A DNA stretch of 64,000 bases, taken from Leptodactylus fallax. Its lineage: Eukaryota; Chordata; Amphibia; Anura; Leptodactylidae. Numbering within the stretch: position 1 is the stretch's first letter; each line of letters begins with the position of its first letter. Positions 1 to 12,119 of the stretch are shown in pieces. The notes under the pieces were generated by a model. That model made no database searches. It saw only the letters and a program-made list of their open reading frames with translations, and had not been told where the DNA came from. The position numbers and the translations under genes are program-made. The stretch spans positions 5,589,501 through 5,653,500 of the forward strand of contig CAMRHE010000018.1 in NCBI GenBank assembly GCA_947044405.1, in the 5' to 3' direction.

Positions 1-2151
1 AGAGGAGGTTTAAAGAATGGATTTCAGTAGTTAAAGGGGTTATCCAGTTTCTAATGTTGATTCCCCCGCAGATCACCTGTGCTGTGCTCACTCTCCATAC
101 AAACTGTAGCAGCAAGTGTAGGTATTGCAGTACTGTCCCATTGAAGTCTTAGGGATCCTGAAATTGTTGGAAAATTTGTAACAAGAAAAGGCTTGGTCAT
201 CCCTATTTATGTGGGATTTTTTAAATTTTATTAGCATAGGGGTCAATCTGGAACATTATACTGCTTGCAGGACCACTATGGGCCATTATCCAACATAGAG
301 GGCCGCAACTGGGCATTATACTGTGTAGGGGCTGCTGTAAGACGTTATACTGCATGATGGGCCGATATGGGGCATTATTATAAAGGTTTATAAAAGATAA
401 GTTTTTTTCTACCTCAAATTTGTGCCACGAAAAATACAATTTGTCCTGCAAAAGACACTTTGATCTTGGTAAAAAATGATTATGATCTTACATAAAAAAA
501 AAAAATGCTTGGTCTAAAATTTCCATAATGTCCTGGTCCAAAGGGAGGCAAAGATTACCAACTGCAAAAACTTCTGTAAATGGAAGCAAGGTAAAATATT
601 AAGTCATGGGTCTATAAATATTTTCTGCCGTCCAATGTTCTGCACAGTAACTCCTGCTCACAGCAATAAACATTTTTTGCTTTAAAATAGACTGCGATTC
701 TGGTACAATGGTTAGGTTTCTTGTTTGCTGTGAGCAAACTTTTACATCCCTTAAAGGGATGTTCAGGTGTCTGCAAATAAATTTTATTGTAAAATGAAAA
801 GTTATCCAATTTACCAATATACGGTACTTTTCTGCTTGCAGTCATTCAGTAAGAACTTTGATTATTTACTTACAAGAGTTAAAAATCTGTCCCTGGACAT
901 GTGATGGAATCACAGGTGAATGTCTTGTTAGGAGACACAGTACTGATACACATATTATAAAGGTATAATTGCATGTAGCATATATGTTGTAGATTTTTTG
1001 TTCATATGTGAACCATGAGGCATTGTTAGTACTGTATAGTGGACAATAGTCCTACGTTTCATAAATTTATTATATACTGTACTTGTTCCTATAATTGCTA
1101 TTCTTTTTACATTCATTATTTTATATTTAGTCTTTGTAGCTTTATAAATTCTGCAAATGAAAGCAATGAACATGCCCCTTTAAAGCTGCAGTAGTTCATG
1201 ATATTACAAAAGAGACAAGCTCTGAAAATTGATTTCTCAAATTTCTAGTGAATAAATAGACTAAGAATTTATTTGAGTTATAATTTTACTATTGTTACTT
1301 TTTATTATATGGAATAAAGTTAAGCTTTACAAATATTATATAACAGTTTCTTAATCCTTTCCATCCAACTCACAAGTCCCATCGGCACTCTAAAAACTTT
1401 TCAAGAAGATATATGAAATCCAATTTTAGCCCAACCAAGTAAATATACTGTGAGTGACAGTAAAACCCAATTAGAAGTAGAACAAACACACTGGTGTTGC
1501 CTGTTGGGGTTACCTGTGCCAGTAAACAAAGTACTGACACATATCAGTCTACCAGCTGAATGCTTGTTACTGGGAAATCGAAAACTAGCCTGTGCTTGTA
1601 TATTACATCGCAACTTGAAGTTAAGTTTTCAGTTCAGAAAATTTTGTCTCCTACATATTGTGAATATAAAATAAGTTGTGGGATGTCATAATGATTTCCA
1701 ATTAATTTAATAGACTTTAATGTATATATAAGCTTCTTTCTTTGTTTTTAAAGTGCAACTGAACAAAAAGATTAAAGCCAAATAAACTCGGAGACAATCA
1801 AGGACATCTTAGAAACTTGACTGTCTCTGTCTCATTGCAATACTTATAAATTAATAAATACATATAATTTTACAATAATCTGTATAATCAAGATATGTGA
1901 TAACAAAGATGAAATGTTTAATATATTTCTACTAAACTTTCAATTTATTTTAACAGAGGGATGTAAAAAAGCAATTCTGCCATTGATTTTTATTATAGTG
2001 CTCACAGTGTCATACAAATTGCATGTTAAATTTATTGTACAGGGTGTTTCGATTATGGCGATAATTTCATTGTATTACAAAACTGTTTATCAAAAGAAAA
2101 TTTGTTGTTTCTTTTTTACTTATGTAGATTTTTTTTTATTGTTCCACTAAA
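1..2151. other. AT-rich intergenic DNA, no gene seen
   Basis: No convincing coding frame, RNA gene or complete mobile element. The motif TTAAAGGGGTTATCCAG near position 31 resembles the end of the TTAA-type MITEs seen elsewhere here (for example 42,024), but no partner end was found. Around 2,035-2,090 a fragment containing GATTATGGCGATA resembles the large repeat at 24,400-24,850. Confidence 0.5.
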
Positions 2152-2373
2152 GCTGAGGCCCCACATTGCGGAAATGCAGCTTTTTTTGTTGCAGATTTTG
2201 CTGGGTTTTCTTTTAGCCAAAGCCAGGAGTGGATTGAGCAGAAGGTATAGAATTATAAGAGCTTCCTATATATTTCCTATTCCTTTTGTAGCCATTCTTG
2301 GCTTTGGCTCAAAAAACCGTACCAAAATCTGCAACAAAAAAAGCAGAATTTCCGCAATGTGCGGCCTTAGCCT
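2152..2373. repeat. Palindromic MITE, GGCTAAGGCCCCAC family
   Basis: The left end, CTGAGGCCCCACATTGCGG, is the inverted complement of the right end, CCGCAATGTGCGGCCTTAG. The arms continue inward with AGCAGNNTTTTTT-type tracts and a central 'CCTATATATTTCC' stretch. Related copies lie at 32,553, 40,637, 38,253, 38,627 and 63,636. There is no coding capacity. I infer a non-autonomous DNA transposon; the superfamily cannot be set from this copy. Confidence 0.75.
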
Positions 2374-3016
2374 AAGGGAATTTTCTTTGCTGAAATTTTA
2401 TTTGAAATATTGCAGTGCATTATTGCTTGTCAGTGTAATACTGATGGGCATCTAGTAGAGTCTTTGTGATTGCTGGCCTTAGTGATCCCCCTACTAATTG
2501 CTTAATCTAGGGCGTCCAGCACAACACTATGTGCAGTCTCTGGATCAGTGAAAACGGCATGGATGACACATGGATTGGTATCTGTGTGTCATATGTGGTT
2601 TACACTGACCTATACAATCCAAATGAATTGACAGAGCCGCAATTACAGACAGGTATAGGACCTGCTCCATAATTTGTGGTCCTTCAATTAGGCCCATACA
2701 CACAGCTGCTAAAACTACAGGTGTGTGTCTGGGCCCATTAAAAAGTATGTGTCTGTACTTTAGACCACAATTACTGCAGGATGTTAGCTGTTAGATATAC
2801 AGTAGGTACCTCCTATAGGTGGTAGTAAGGACACACACTTTATAAACCCCTGCTTTCACTAAGCTGTACATTTATGGTGTGTACATTTATAGTAAGTTAC
2901 AAAAGTTACAGCTATAGTGTAATGCGCCGTGCAAAATGAGGTTTTGGCTATGTTCAGCAAAAATTCAGATATGAACATCTTTTTAATAATTTATAAAATA
3001 ATGTATACTGTATTAT
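2374..3016. other. Intergenic, degenerate repeat
   Basis: No gene. Positions 2,640-2,790 contain 'ATAGGACCTGCTCCAT' and 'GGCCCATACACAC', which match the 7,955-8,225 repeat in type, so this is probably a decayed copy of that family. Confidence 0.35.
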
Positions 3017-3030
3017 AGAATACATATTTA
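3017..3030. repeat. LINE target-site duplication, 5' copy
   Basis: AGAATACATATTTA immediately precedes the LINE 5' end. AGAATATATATTTA follows its poly(A) tail at 7,865-7,878 and differs at one of 14 bases. This is the expected signature of target-primed reverse transcription. Confidence 0.85.
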
Positions 3031-3131
3031 CGGGGGAGTGGCCTATGACTCGATGTAGCAGGACGCACACTTCTGTGGCTCCTGCCCTCTCTGCCTGCTA
3101 AGCGATCTCCATCGGCTACCTGCTTCCCCCC

Positions 3132-4672
3132 ATGGGAAATAAATCGACCAGGACCTCCACCCCAGGGACCCCTGCCTCCTCTGACCCCCCAGGACAGCCG
3201 AGAATCACTTCCTACCTGGTCCCGGTGGCTGTTCCCCTCCGTGCTTCCTCGAGGTGGCGGCCATCTTGCCAGGCCGCATCGACCCTCCTGCCTCCTTCTA
3301 AAGGACTCCCGGCAGCCTCATTGCTCTCCCTACGTGGTCGGGCTGTCCCTCCGCTGCCTCCAGACCCTCAGATGGCCTCCCAGGTGGGTCCTTTGCCCCA
3401 GGCTCCGGAGCCTGATCGTAACGGAGCGCCTGTCCCCTCATACCCGCTGACACGGGATTCCAATATGTCGCTGCCAGCAACTTCGGTTCCTGCTGTCTCT
3501 TAGACGCCGCAGGGCTCCTGCACTACCTCCTCCCTGCAGCGCTCTGGCCCCCAGCCTCTCCCCGTGCAGCCTGCCGTACCTCTGCCTCCAGCACCAACTC
3601 CTATTGCCTCCTCAGCTGCTGCTCATGCCCCTGAAGGTCCCTCTATGTCTGTGCCTCCTCCACTGCTCTCCTCACAGGTGCATCCCCTGCTCCCTGTGGT
3701 CTCCTCCTTTGCTCATTCATGGGGGGGGGTGAAGTGGACTTGGCTGCTACTCCATCTATGTCCCCCTATGCAGTTCCGTCTCCTCATTCGTCTCCTCCTG
3801 CTTCTCAGCCCCAACAACTGGAAAATAGTGACTTGCCTCCATCCTCCTTACTGCCACAGTGGCTTTAGTTCCTTACTCGCTCACTAGTTGCTGAAGTCAC
3901 AGAGGCGTGCCGCAAGGAAATTCGCACAGAAATCTGCACTGAAATTTCTGCATTATGGCAAGACCTCCATCATATTGTATCCCGGGTTGAGACTCTAGAG
4001 GATGATCACGATCAGACCCTTACCTATATTTCCCAGCTTCAGAACGCAGTTATGTTACAATGTCACCTGTCTAACAACATGCAGCGTTATATTGAGGACT
4101 TGGATAATAGAGGCAGGCGCAACAATATTAGTGTCAAGGGGCTGCCTGAGGCTACCCGTGAGGAGGACCTGCATGCTACTCTGGAGGCGATCTTTAACTC
4201 CGTCCTGCAAGAACCTACTACCCACAAGATCAAATTGGATCGAGCACACAGAACTTTGCGCCCCAAGGGCACCGGGTCCACTCCACGTGATGTTATTTGC
4301 TGTGTGCATGATTTTGCCTTGAAGGAAGTTATACTATCTAAGGCCCGGGCCCTTAAGGACCTTGATTTTGATGGGGCCAAGATTCAGTTTTACCAAGATC
4401 TTTCCTGGATCACTTTGCAGAAACGGAGGCAGCTGCGCCTTCTCCTTCAGATACTACGAGATCATCAGATTCCATATCAGTGGGGATTCCCCTTCGCTCT
4501 GACAGCTAGATCCAATGGCTGCTCAGCTACCCTACGCTCCCATGCGGACTTGCCATTGTTCTGCTTAGCTATGGAAATTGCTCAACCCCCGGATATGTCT
4601 GACTGGGAACTAGCCATTCCTCCACCACCACCACCTCCTCCACTGTGGTCTCAACAGAAGTCAAGAAGATGA
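3132..4672 (+). pseudogene. L1-like ORF1 (RNA-binding chaperone), disrupted
   Basis: ORF1p of L1-type elements coats the element RNA as a trimer. This frame starts at ATG 3,132 (MGNKSTR) with a long Pro/Ser-rich N-terminus. It is broken by a TAG at 3,501-3,503 and then shifts frame at a G run near 3,721-3,729. The open C-terminal part (4,052-4,672, 206 codons) has a heptad-like segment ending in 'DLDNRGRRNNI', then the RRM-like block 'VKGLPE', the 'DRAHRTLRPK' segment typical of L1 ORF1p, and a C-terminal domain followed by a run of eight prolines. The order coiled coil, RRM, CTD fits L1 ORF1p and not a gag zinc-knuckle protein. At least one stop and one frameshift make it non-functional. Confidence 0.82.
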
Positions 4673-4934
4673 CAATTACCTTCTCCAGGTGCTGCTCCCC
4701 GGAGTCAGCGGGTGGACCTGCCACCCTCCTGATTACACTGACTTTCCTTTTCTTCCTCCCATTTCCTTAGGTCCTGGTTTGGAGCTTGTACCTGCACTTC
4801 CGGATGTCTGACTGCTGACTACTTGGTTTTTCCTGTTCACCGCTGATGCATGTTTATTATGTTTTATCTCACTAATTTTTTAATCCCTTTCTAATATGTT
4901 TTCTCTTTAGCGTTTTTTTTTTATTATATATACA

Positions 4935-4965
<31 letters not shown>

Positions 4966-5053
4966 CTTTGCAGGGTAAGAGGTTGCTCTTCCTCCTACTT
5001 ATATAGTATCGGATCGCCTGTCCCAAGCCCCTTCGGTCTCTACTCTTCGCCAA

Positions 5054-7633
5054 TTGGTAGCGGCCAAAGCGGATCTCTGTGATCTCGCTAACCAGGCTAC
5101 CCAGTGTCTCCTCCTATATAGTCGCCAGCGTTATTACGAGAGAGGTAACAAAGCCCACACTTTGCTTGTTAAGACCCTGCGCGATCACCAGGCCTCTTCC
5201 ATACCACATGCAATCCGTGACCCTCATGGTACCCTCCATCACCACCCTGACTCTATAGTATCTTTAGTTCAAGAATATTACACTAAATTATATAATCTCC
5301 CCCCCCCCCCCCTCACGGGTGCCGATCCTGCCTCCCGGGACGCAACCTTGCGCTCTTACCTTGACACTTGCTCTCTCCCTAAGCTCCCAACCTCAGCACT
5401 TGCTAATCTAAATGCTCCGGTCACAGAGGAGGAGCTCACTGCAATCCTTAAAGGTCTCCCGAATGGTAAAGCTCCGGGCCTGGATGGGTTCACATACTTG
5501 TATTACAAAACATTCCAATCTGACCTGCTCCCACACATGTGCCGACTCTTTAACTTCTTCCTTGATGGCGCTCCCATCCCTCAGTCGATGCTTCATTCCC
5601 ATGTCACCCTAGTCCCTAAGCCCCGCAAGGACCCTCAAAAGTGTTCTAATTACCACCCCATCTCTCTTCTAAATACCGATTTAAAACTTTTCACTAAGAT
5701 TCTGGCCAACAGGCTTAACACTTGGCTCTTATCCATAAGGACCAGGTGGGTTTTGTCCCTTGTCGTCAAGGAGGAGACAACACCAGAAGGACTGTGGACT
5801 TAATAGATGTTGCCAGTCGCTCTGCCATTCCCACCCTTCTCTTAAGCCTTGATCCCGAGAAAGCCTTCGACCGCCTAGATTGGTCGTTTATGATCACCAC
5901 CCTTAAAAAATTTGTTTTTTCCGAAGCTTTTCTTACGGCGGTTGAAGCACTTTATTCTCGGCCCTCGGCTGTGGTAAAACTCCCTAATATTCTCTCATCT
6001 TGTTCCCCATCCGTAACGGGACGCGTCAGGGCTGTCCTCTATCCCCACTCATATTTTCATTATGTATTGAGCCCCTAGCTTCCTAGTTTTGGTCTAACCC
6101 CGATATCACTGGTGTAACGGTTAGAGATAGGGACTTTAAGATTGGCTTGTTTGCGGATGACATTCTCCTGACCCTTAATAACCCTTACACATCCCTCCCC
6201 CAACCTCCTCCAAGTGTTGAAAGCATATGGTGATCTCTCTGGTTATAAAGTTAATCCCTCCAAGACCGAGGCATTACCTCTTAACATCCCTGATTCTACG
6301 CTAAGGCTGCTTCAGACTAACTTTGACTTTCAGTGGAGGGAGCACTCACTCTGTTACTTGGGAATTCGGTCTCCTTCTTACTCCTCCCTCTACTCAGTCA
6401 ATTATCCTCGCTTGTTTAGTGAATTGCGTTCTCTTATGGACAAGTGGCGCCCTCTCCATATTTCCCTCATAGGTAATATTACAGCTGTCAAAGTGACTCT
6501 CCTCCCCAAGCTTCTCTACTTTTTTGAGACCCTCCCAATTGCGGTTCCTCGATCCGAGCTGCGCTCCCTTCAAAAATCGATCTTCCAGTTTATCTGGAAT
6601 GGTAAATGCCACCACATTCCCCGCTCAGTGATGTTGTCGGGCAAGAGTGAGAGGGGGTTGGCGGTCCCAAATTTGTTGCATTACTACTGGGCATCCCACC
6701 TGCGTTGTATTCCATTCTGGGCCGTACCGCAGGCTTACACGAAATGGGTCGAGATTGAGAAGCTGTGGCTGGCACCAATCCATCCTAATGCATTCCTGTG
6801 GTCCCGTTCCTCTCCCCTTCCCTCCACCCCCCTTCTCGGACCCATTCGCTTCACGGGATCTATTTGGATTACCTGCTCCAAACTTTTTCCCCTGGCCTTC
6901 CCATGTTCCTCTATGGTTTCCTTCTTGTATAACCCGCTCCTCCCAGGGGGGAATTACGGCGGCTATGATACGGCCCTGGAGTAAACTGGGCCTTTTTGCA
7001 CATCGATGACCTGGTAGATCCGATGACTTTGAAGCTCAGGACTTTTGATTATTTCACCTCTGTGCTACGCTTGCCTACTTCTGAGTGGTTCCATCACCAG
7101 GCCATTTTGTGGCCTCCCAGTTTGGTTCCCTGGAGGTCTCAATTCCTACTGCTTTTGAAAAGGTTTGCCGAGCCGGCGGGCCTGATCTCGGGTATCTACA
7201 GGCTCCTCTCCTCTCCAGATGGACGCCCCCCCTCATAAATATATGGTCAAGTGGTCTGGGGTGGGTACGCTATACCACATTTTCTGGGAGTGTTCGTGGA
7301 TCTGCCCCTTCTGGACAGAGGTCCACTCCCTTACTGATGCCCTTTTTATTCAGGGTTTCTCTCTGGACCCCTTTGTCTATTTGCTTAATTTCCCCCCCCA
7401 AACACCTAGGTAAGCAGACCTCCAAATTATTTCTATGCCTATGTACTGCCGCCAAAACCCTTATTGCTCTCCACTGGAGGAAGACTTCTCCTCCCACTGG
7501 TCCGGAGCTTATTGCTCGCATGAAGGATGTCCGCAGTATGGAGTATTTGACAGCCTCCCTTAATCATACAGTGGAGGCTTTTGACGCTGTGTGGTCATTT
7601 TGGGTCGCATATTGTACTTTACATGGTCTCTGA
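5054..7633 (+). pseudogene. L1-like ORF2 (reverse transcriptase), decayed, endonuclease missing
   Basis: Recognisable RT blocks appear in successive frames. At 5,430-5,560 is 'LPNGKAPGLDG', followed by 'YHPISLLNTDLKLFTKILA' near 5,650-5,710. After a frameshift near 5,720, 'DQVGF' is followed by the block-A segment 'LLSLDPEKAFDRLDW' near 5,835-5,885. The catalytic FADD box is at 6,150-6,161 in yet another frame. The thumb continues at 6,214-6,984, and the C-terminal knuckle 'GTLYHIFWEC' lies near 7,266-7,296. The last open stretch ends with TGA at 7,631-7,633. Several frameshifts separate these blocks, so no active enzyme is encoded. The N-terminal endonuclease (about 230 residues in L1 proteins) is absent. 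Confidence 0.85.
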
Positions 7634-7836
7634 CTCCTTCCCCCTTCCCTCCCCCTCTTTTCCTCCCTCACTCTTTCCCTTGTCATCTCCCCCACCTTTT
7701 TGTATTTTTTGTGTTCCCATTTGCTGTTTATATCTATATTGTTGGGTGTTCGGGCCACATGGTGTGGCTTTTGCGCCTCTGCCTTGCTATTTCGTTTCGT
7801 TCCTCATTTTGTTGTTCTGTTATTTATAAAAACTTC

Positions 7837-7864
7837 AATAAAAATTACAGTTTAAAAAAAAAAA
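7837..7864 (+). terminator. LINE polyadenylation signal and A-tail
   Basis: AATAAA at 7,837-7,842 is followed 10 bases later by an A-rich tail (7,853-7,864) that abuts the 3' target-site duplication. This is where the ancestral LINE transcript ended. Confidence 0.8.
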
Positions 7865-7954
7865 AGAATATATATTTATACTGATACTAACTAGTAAGTA
7901 TTAATACTATATTAATAGTATGTATAGTACTTTAAAGCTGCATTCAGAATCCTA

Positions 7955-8225
7955 CCACCTAGCCCAGTTGCACACGACCGTGTGCTTACCGCTAGCCGTG
8001 AATGAAAGGCAATGAATAGGAGCTGCAGAAGCACGGTCGCAAAATCGGACAGGAATAGGACCTGTTCCATATTTTGCGGCCCGGACTGTTGGCCCACACA
8101 CGGGACCGTGTAATTCACTTTCATGTGCACAGGCCCATAGAAATGAATGGGTCAGTGTGCTATCTGGGAAAAACTCGTATAGCACACTGACCTTTCATAC
8201 GGTCATCTGCAAGGGGCTTAACTAC
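7955..8225. repeat. Degenerate self-complementary repeat (CACACGACCGTGTG type)
   Basis: It contains CACACGACCGTGTG near its left end, 'ATAGGACCTGTTCCAT', and 'AATGGGTCAGTGTGCTAT' followed by 'ATAGCACACTGACC', so several short inverted pairs occur within about 270 bp. Similar but more decayed blocks occur at 2,640-2,790, 54,672-54,955 and 56,400-56,700. No coding frame. Probably a MITE family; ends not defined. Confidence 0.5.
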
Positions 8226-9497
8226 TAGAATCAGTGAAACTCTGTCCACGCCAAACCCCTAAATAAATCAATATATAAGTAATGAATTTAATTTAATTAG
8301 TTAAATAAAATAATACAGAATTCTGTATTGTGGATTTTATACTTATACAGATAAGTATAAGATTTTTTTTTTTATATTTGCCATTCCTTTTCAAGCCACT
8401 ATTTGCTCAAAAAAATGTAGCAAAATCTGCAACACAAAGCCCTGTGTTTCCACAATGTAGGACCTTAGTCTTAATAAAGGAAGAAAAACCATGTAAGTCT
8501 TGAACTATTACATGTGATTTCTTGAGAACCTAATTAAGCAATACTATGACAATGGTTACATGAGTTGAAGATATTTTTAAGTAAGGATAACATGTATCAT
8601 GAACCCAATGTATGTCTGATTTCTCTGAAATGTGTTGGCAAATTGTTTCTACAGTAAATGTTGTGATTCAGTACTCAGTAATTGATAATGACTCATTAGC
8701 AGTACAGGGAGGTTATGTGATTGCATCTGGAAAGTTTACTCTTTAGCAATATGTGATGCATGTAATTTGCTGCTTGTATTTGCCTGCCTGAAATATTGAA
8801 TTGAATGTATAAATCGTCGAGACCAAATTCAATTGGACAATGGCAGCCTAAAGCCTCCATACCCATGACAGAGCCATATACACAGTATGGCAGTAAATGG
8901 AGGCTCAGATGTATGTAGCTATCCTCTATAAAAGCTTTGCACATACAGTATATTATTATATGAAGCATACTATTTTTTTTGTCCAAATCATACAGAAAAA
9001 ATCTTTGGATGCTTTTGTATGAAATCATGATAAAATACTGATGAATGTTCACTCAGAAGTCAACAGACCATGGTATGGGTGGATGCTTATTGATTATAGA
9101 TATACGAATGGATGGTCTTCAGTATTTTGCACCTGTGCAGCCTTATTCATATACCATTGGGCCTGGCTGCACCCTGCTGTGAATTAGTGCTTTACCTTGT
9201 ACCAGGTAAATATGACCTGAATTGAATTCATTTGTTTGGTTTTAATGCAGGGACATGCAAGACATTGAGGGCGCATAATGCTAATTGAAAGCTTGCAAAT
9301 TTTGGCCAAAATATCAACTAATACCTAATGTTTATTTATCTTTTTCCCAGTATGCGGCCAGGATTTGTCATGTTGTTGTTGGAAAACGGGGTGCCCATTA
9401 TTGTGGAGTGTATGAATACAGGTGTGCTGGACTGTCTGTACGATCTGATAGTATGGACATCATCAATAGGCTATAAACCAGCATAGAACACCACATG
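8226..9497. other. Intergenic, half-MITE only
   Basis: No gene seen. Positions 8,380-8,470 match the right half of the GGCTAAGGCCCCAC-type MITE ('CTGCAACACAAAGCCCTGTG' then 'AGGACCTTAG'). The rest is AT-rich and unassigned. Confidence 0.45.
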
Positions 9498-9714
9498 TAC
9501 AGTGGGGAAAAAAAGTATTTATTCAGCCACCAATTGTGCAAGTTCTCCCACTTAAAAAGATGAGAGAGGCCTGTAATTGACATTATAGGTAGACCTCAAC
9601 TATGGGAGACAAAATGAGAAAACAAATCCAGAAAATCACATTGTCTGATTTTTAAAGAATTTATTTGCAAATTATGGTGGAAAATAAGTATTTGGTCAAT
9701 AACAAAAGTTCATC

Positions 9715-11662
9715 TCAATACTTTGTTATATATCCTTTGTTGGCAATGATAGAGGTCAAACGTTTTCTGTAAGTCTTCACAAGTTTGGCACACACTGTTG
9801 CTGGTATGTTGGCCCATTCCTCCATGCAGATCGCCTCTAGAGCAGTGATGTTTTGGGGCTGTCGCTGGGCAACACAGACAGATCTCAACTCCCTCCAAAG
9901 GTTTTCTATGGGATTGAGATCTGGAGACTGGCTAGGCCACTCCAGGACCTTGAAATGCTTCTTACGAAGCCACTCCTTCGTTGCCCTGGTGGTGTGCTTG
10001 GGATTATTGTCATGCTGAAAGACCCAGACACGTTTCATCTTCAATGCTGTGAAAGATCCTCAGTGCGCCAACATCGCGTTGGCCCACACCTGAGACTTCT
10101 TTCATAAAAAACCACACTCACCGCCAGTGAGTGCTGGGTCCACAAGATAAATACAAGACAAGCTTTCTAAATTTTATATATTTATTAACCCCTAAATGGG
10201 TCGATATTAACATCTAACACATGCAGTTAAGAACAGATATGTAGATATATACAAGCATTAACAGTTACTAGTTACAAGATACAGTACAATAAAATAAAAG
10301 GGAATAAAATTGAAATAATTATTTTACCACACATATCTTGGATGTGGCTCTATAATCCAACCCTCACACATGGCATGTGGAGTTAACCAGTGGTGGCTCC
10401 TAGCATGTGGCATCAACACATTCCAGCCTGCATGCTCATCACAGTATGTCCCAATAGTCTCTCAGTCTCTTGTAGTCTCTGCACAGTATTCTCATCATAG
10501 TATTCTCCTTGTAGTCTCAGCCCAATCTCCCAGTGGTAATCTCCTTGTAGTCTCAGCCCAATCTCCCCCACTGACCTCTTACCTCATCTTTTATACCCTT
10601 GATTACACCACCCAGAATGAGGTCACCAGCGACGGCAAGTCTGATTGATTAATGCACTCAAGTCCAGATTCTTTGTAAGGAGCTGAGACCAAGTGAAATG
10701 ATACAATGTTATCAGCCATATCTGATCAACAGCCCAGGCTGAACAATGCATGTTTATTTGATCACCCAGGTCTATGTAGGAATACAATGGAGCCATTCTG
10801 GGATGGATAAAAAGCCCCATTGTTACAAGGTTGCCCTACTGACAACATACATCTAGGATTATAGCTGCGCACATTATGAGTAAATGGAACTAAGAGGGAG
10901 ATACGATACCCAGAGATCAAAATACAGCTTTGAGTTATAGCCATATTTAAGTGGAATCATCACAAATGCCCTTGTTGATGGAAGGAGGTTTGCACTGAAA
11001 ATCTCACGATACATGGCCCCATTCATTCTTTCTTGTACACGGATCAGTCGTCCTGGTCCCTTTGCAGAGAAACAATCCCAAAGCATGATGTTGCCACCCC
11101 CATGCTTCACAGTAGGTATGGTGTTCTTTGGATGCAACTCAGCATTCACTCTCCTCCAAACATGACGAGTTATGTTTCTACCAAACAGTTCTACTTTAGT
11201 TTCATCTGACCATATGACATTCTCCCAATACTCTTCTGGAACATCCAAATGCTCTCTAGCAAGCTTCAGACGGGCCTGGATATGTACTGGCTTAAGCGGG
11301 GGGACACTTCTGGCACTGCAGGATCTGAGTCCCTGGCGGCGTAGTGTGTTACTGACGGTAGCCTTTGTTACGTTAGTCCCAGATTTCTGCAGGTCATTCA
11401 CTAGGTCCCCCCATGTGGTTCTGGGATTTTTGCTCACCGTTCTTGTGATCATTTTGACCCCATGGAGTGAGATCTTGCGTTGAGCCCCTGATCGAGGGAG
11501 ATTATCAGTGGTCTTGTATGTCTTCCATTTTCTAATTATTGCTCCCATAGTTGATTTCTTCACACCAAGCTGCTTGCCTATTGCAGATTGAGTCTTCCCA
11601 GCCTGGTGCAGGTCTACAATTTTGTTACTGGTGTCCTTCCACAGCTCTTTGGTCTTCACCAT
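9715..11662 (-). pseudogene. Tc1-like transposase (DD34E) interrupted by an LTR
   Basis: This is a cut-and-paste transposase that binds the element's inverted repeats and inserts at TA. Reading leftward from ATG 11,660-11,662 it shows a paired-type helix-turn-helix domain, then '[13 protein letters not shown]' (first catalytic Asp), then the LTR. After the LTR, from 10,044 down to the stop at 9,715, come '[10 protein letters not shown]' (second Asp) and '[11 protein letters not shown]' (catalytic Glu). There are 34 residues between the second Asp and the Glu, so it is DD34E. Outside the LTR both halves are open and in the same frame, giving about 341 codons. The LTR insertion is therefore the only obvious lesion, although one helper residue differs (DNN instead of the usual DND). 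The copy at 26,211-27,221 has no LTR here but carries two stops. Confidence 0.9.
10048..10964. mobile_element. Solo LTR (917 bp) with AATGC target-site duplication
   Basis: The segment begins TGTGAAAGATCCTC and ends GGAATCATCACA (TG...CA ends). It is flanked on both sides by AATGC (10,043-10,047 and 10,965-10,969). The uninterrupted same-family Tc1 copy has a single AATGC at the equivalent point, near 26,537. A second copy of this LTR is at 13,539-16,061. A 5-bp duplication and TG/CA ends fit an LTR retrotransposon (gypsy-like or endogenous-retrovirus-like). No internal gag/pol is present, so it is a solo LTR left by recombination. Strand and family are not determined. Confidence 0.9.
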
Positions 11663-12119
11663 AGTGGAGTTTGGAGTGTGACTGTTTGAGGTTGTGGACA
11701 GGTGTCTTTTATACTGATAACAATTTCAAACAGGTGCCATTACTACAGGTAATGAGTGGAGGACAGAGGAGCCTCTTAAAGAAGTTACAGGTCTGTGAGA
11801 GCCAGAAATCTTGCTTGTTTGTAGGTGACCAAATACTTATTTTCCACCATAATTTGCAAATAAATTCTTAAAAAAAATCATACAATGTGATTTTCTAGAT
11901 ATGTTTTCTCATTTTGTCTCTCATAGTTGAGGTCTACCTATGATGTCAATTACAGGCCTCTCTCATCTTTTTAAGTGGGAGAACTTGCACAATTGGTGGC
12001 TGACTAAATACTTTTTTCCCCACTGTAAGTGTGTGACTAGCACATTATGGAATACTTCTCTGTGTGCAATTGGAATACTAAGAATTAACCACCCTCATGT
12101 ATAATTGGTGATCTGTTTG

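Larger units (their letters stand above)
3031..7864 (+). mobile_element. L1-like LINE with 5' end, target-site duplication and internal deletion
   Basis: The element starts at CGGGGGAGTGGCC, carries remnants of two frames (ORF1 3,132-4,672 and ORF2 from about 5,054 to 7,633), then a T-rich 3' UTR, an AATAAA at 7,837-7,842 and a poly(A) tail ending near 7,864. It is flanked by a 14-bp target-site duplication. ORF1 has a coiled coil and an RRM-like region, and ORF2 has L1-type RT blocks and the C-terminal Cys/His knuckle. The apurinic endonuclease domain expected at the start of ORF2 is absent: ORF1 ends at 4,672 and RT-linker sequence is recognisable from about 5,054. The gap holds a T/AT-rich tract (4,915-4,975). 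I read this as an internal deletion before or during insertion. It could not retrotranspose by itself. Confidence 0.9.
9500..12025 (-). mobile_element. Tc1-like DD34E transposon with nested solo LTR
   Basis: Terminal inverted repeats of about 200 bp begin CAGTGGGGAAAAAAAGTATT at 9,500 and end ...CTTTTTTCCCCACTG at 12,025. They are flanked by TA at 9,498-9,499 and 12,026-12,027, the Tc1/mariner target-site signature. A transposase frame runs on the minus strand between the repeats and is split by a 917-bp solo LTR at 10,048-10,964. Removing the LTR and one copy of its 5-bp duplication leaves an element of about 1.6 kb, matching the same-family copy at 25,996-27,587. Confidence 0.93.

Noticed and set aside
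3241..3480. Short GC-rich frames in the LINE 5' region as possible host exons
   Set aside because: They lie inside the LINE between its 5' end and ORF1, overlap in several frames, and have no splice-site context.
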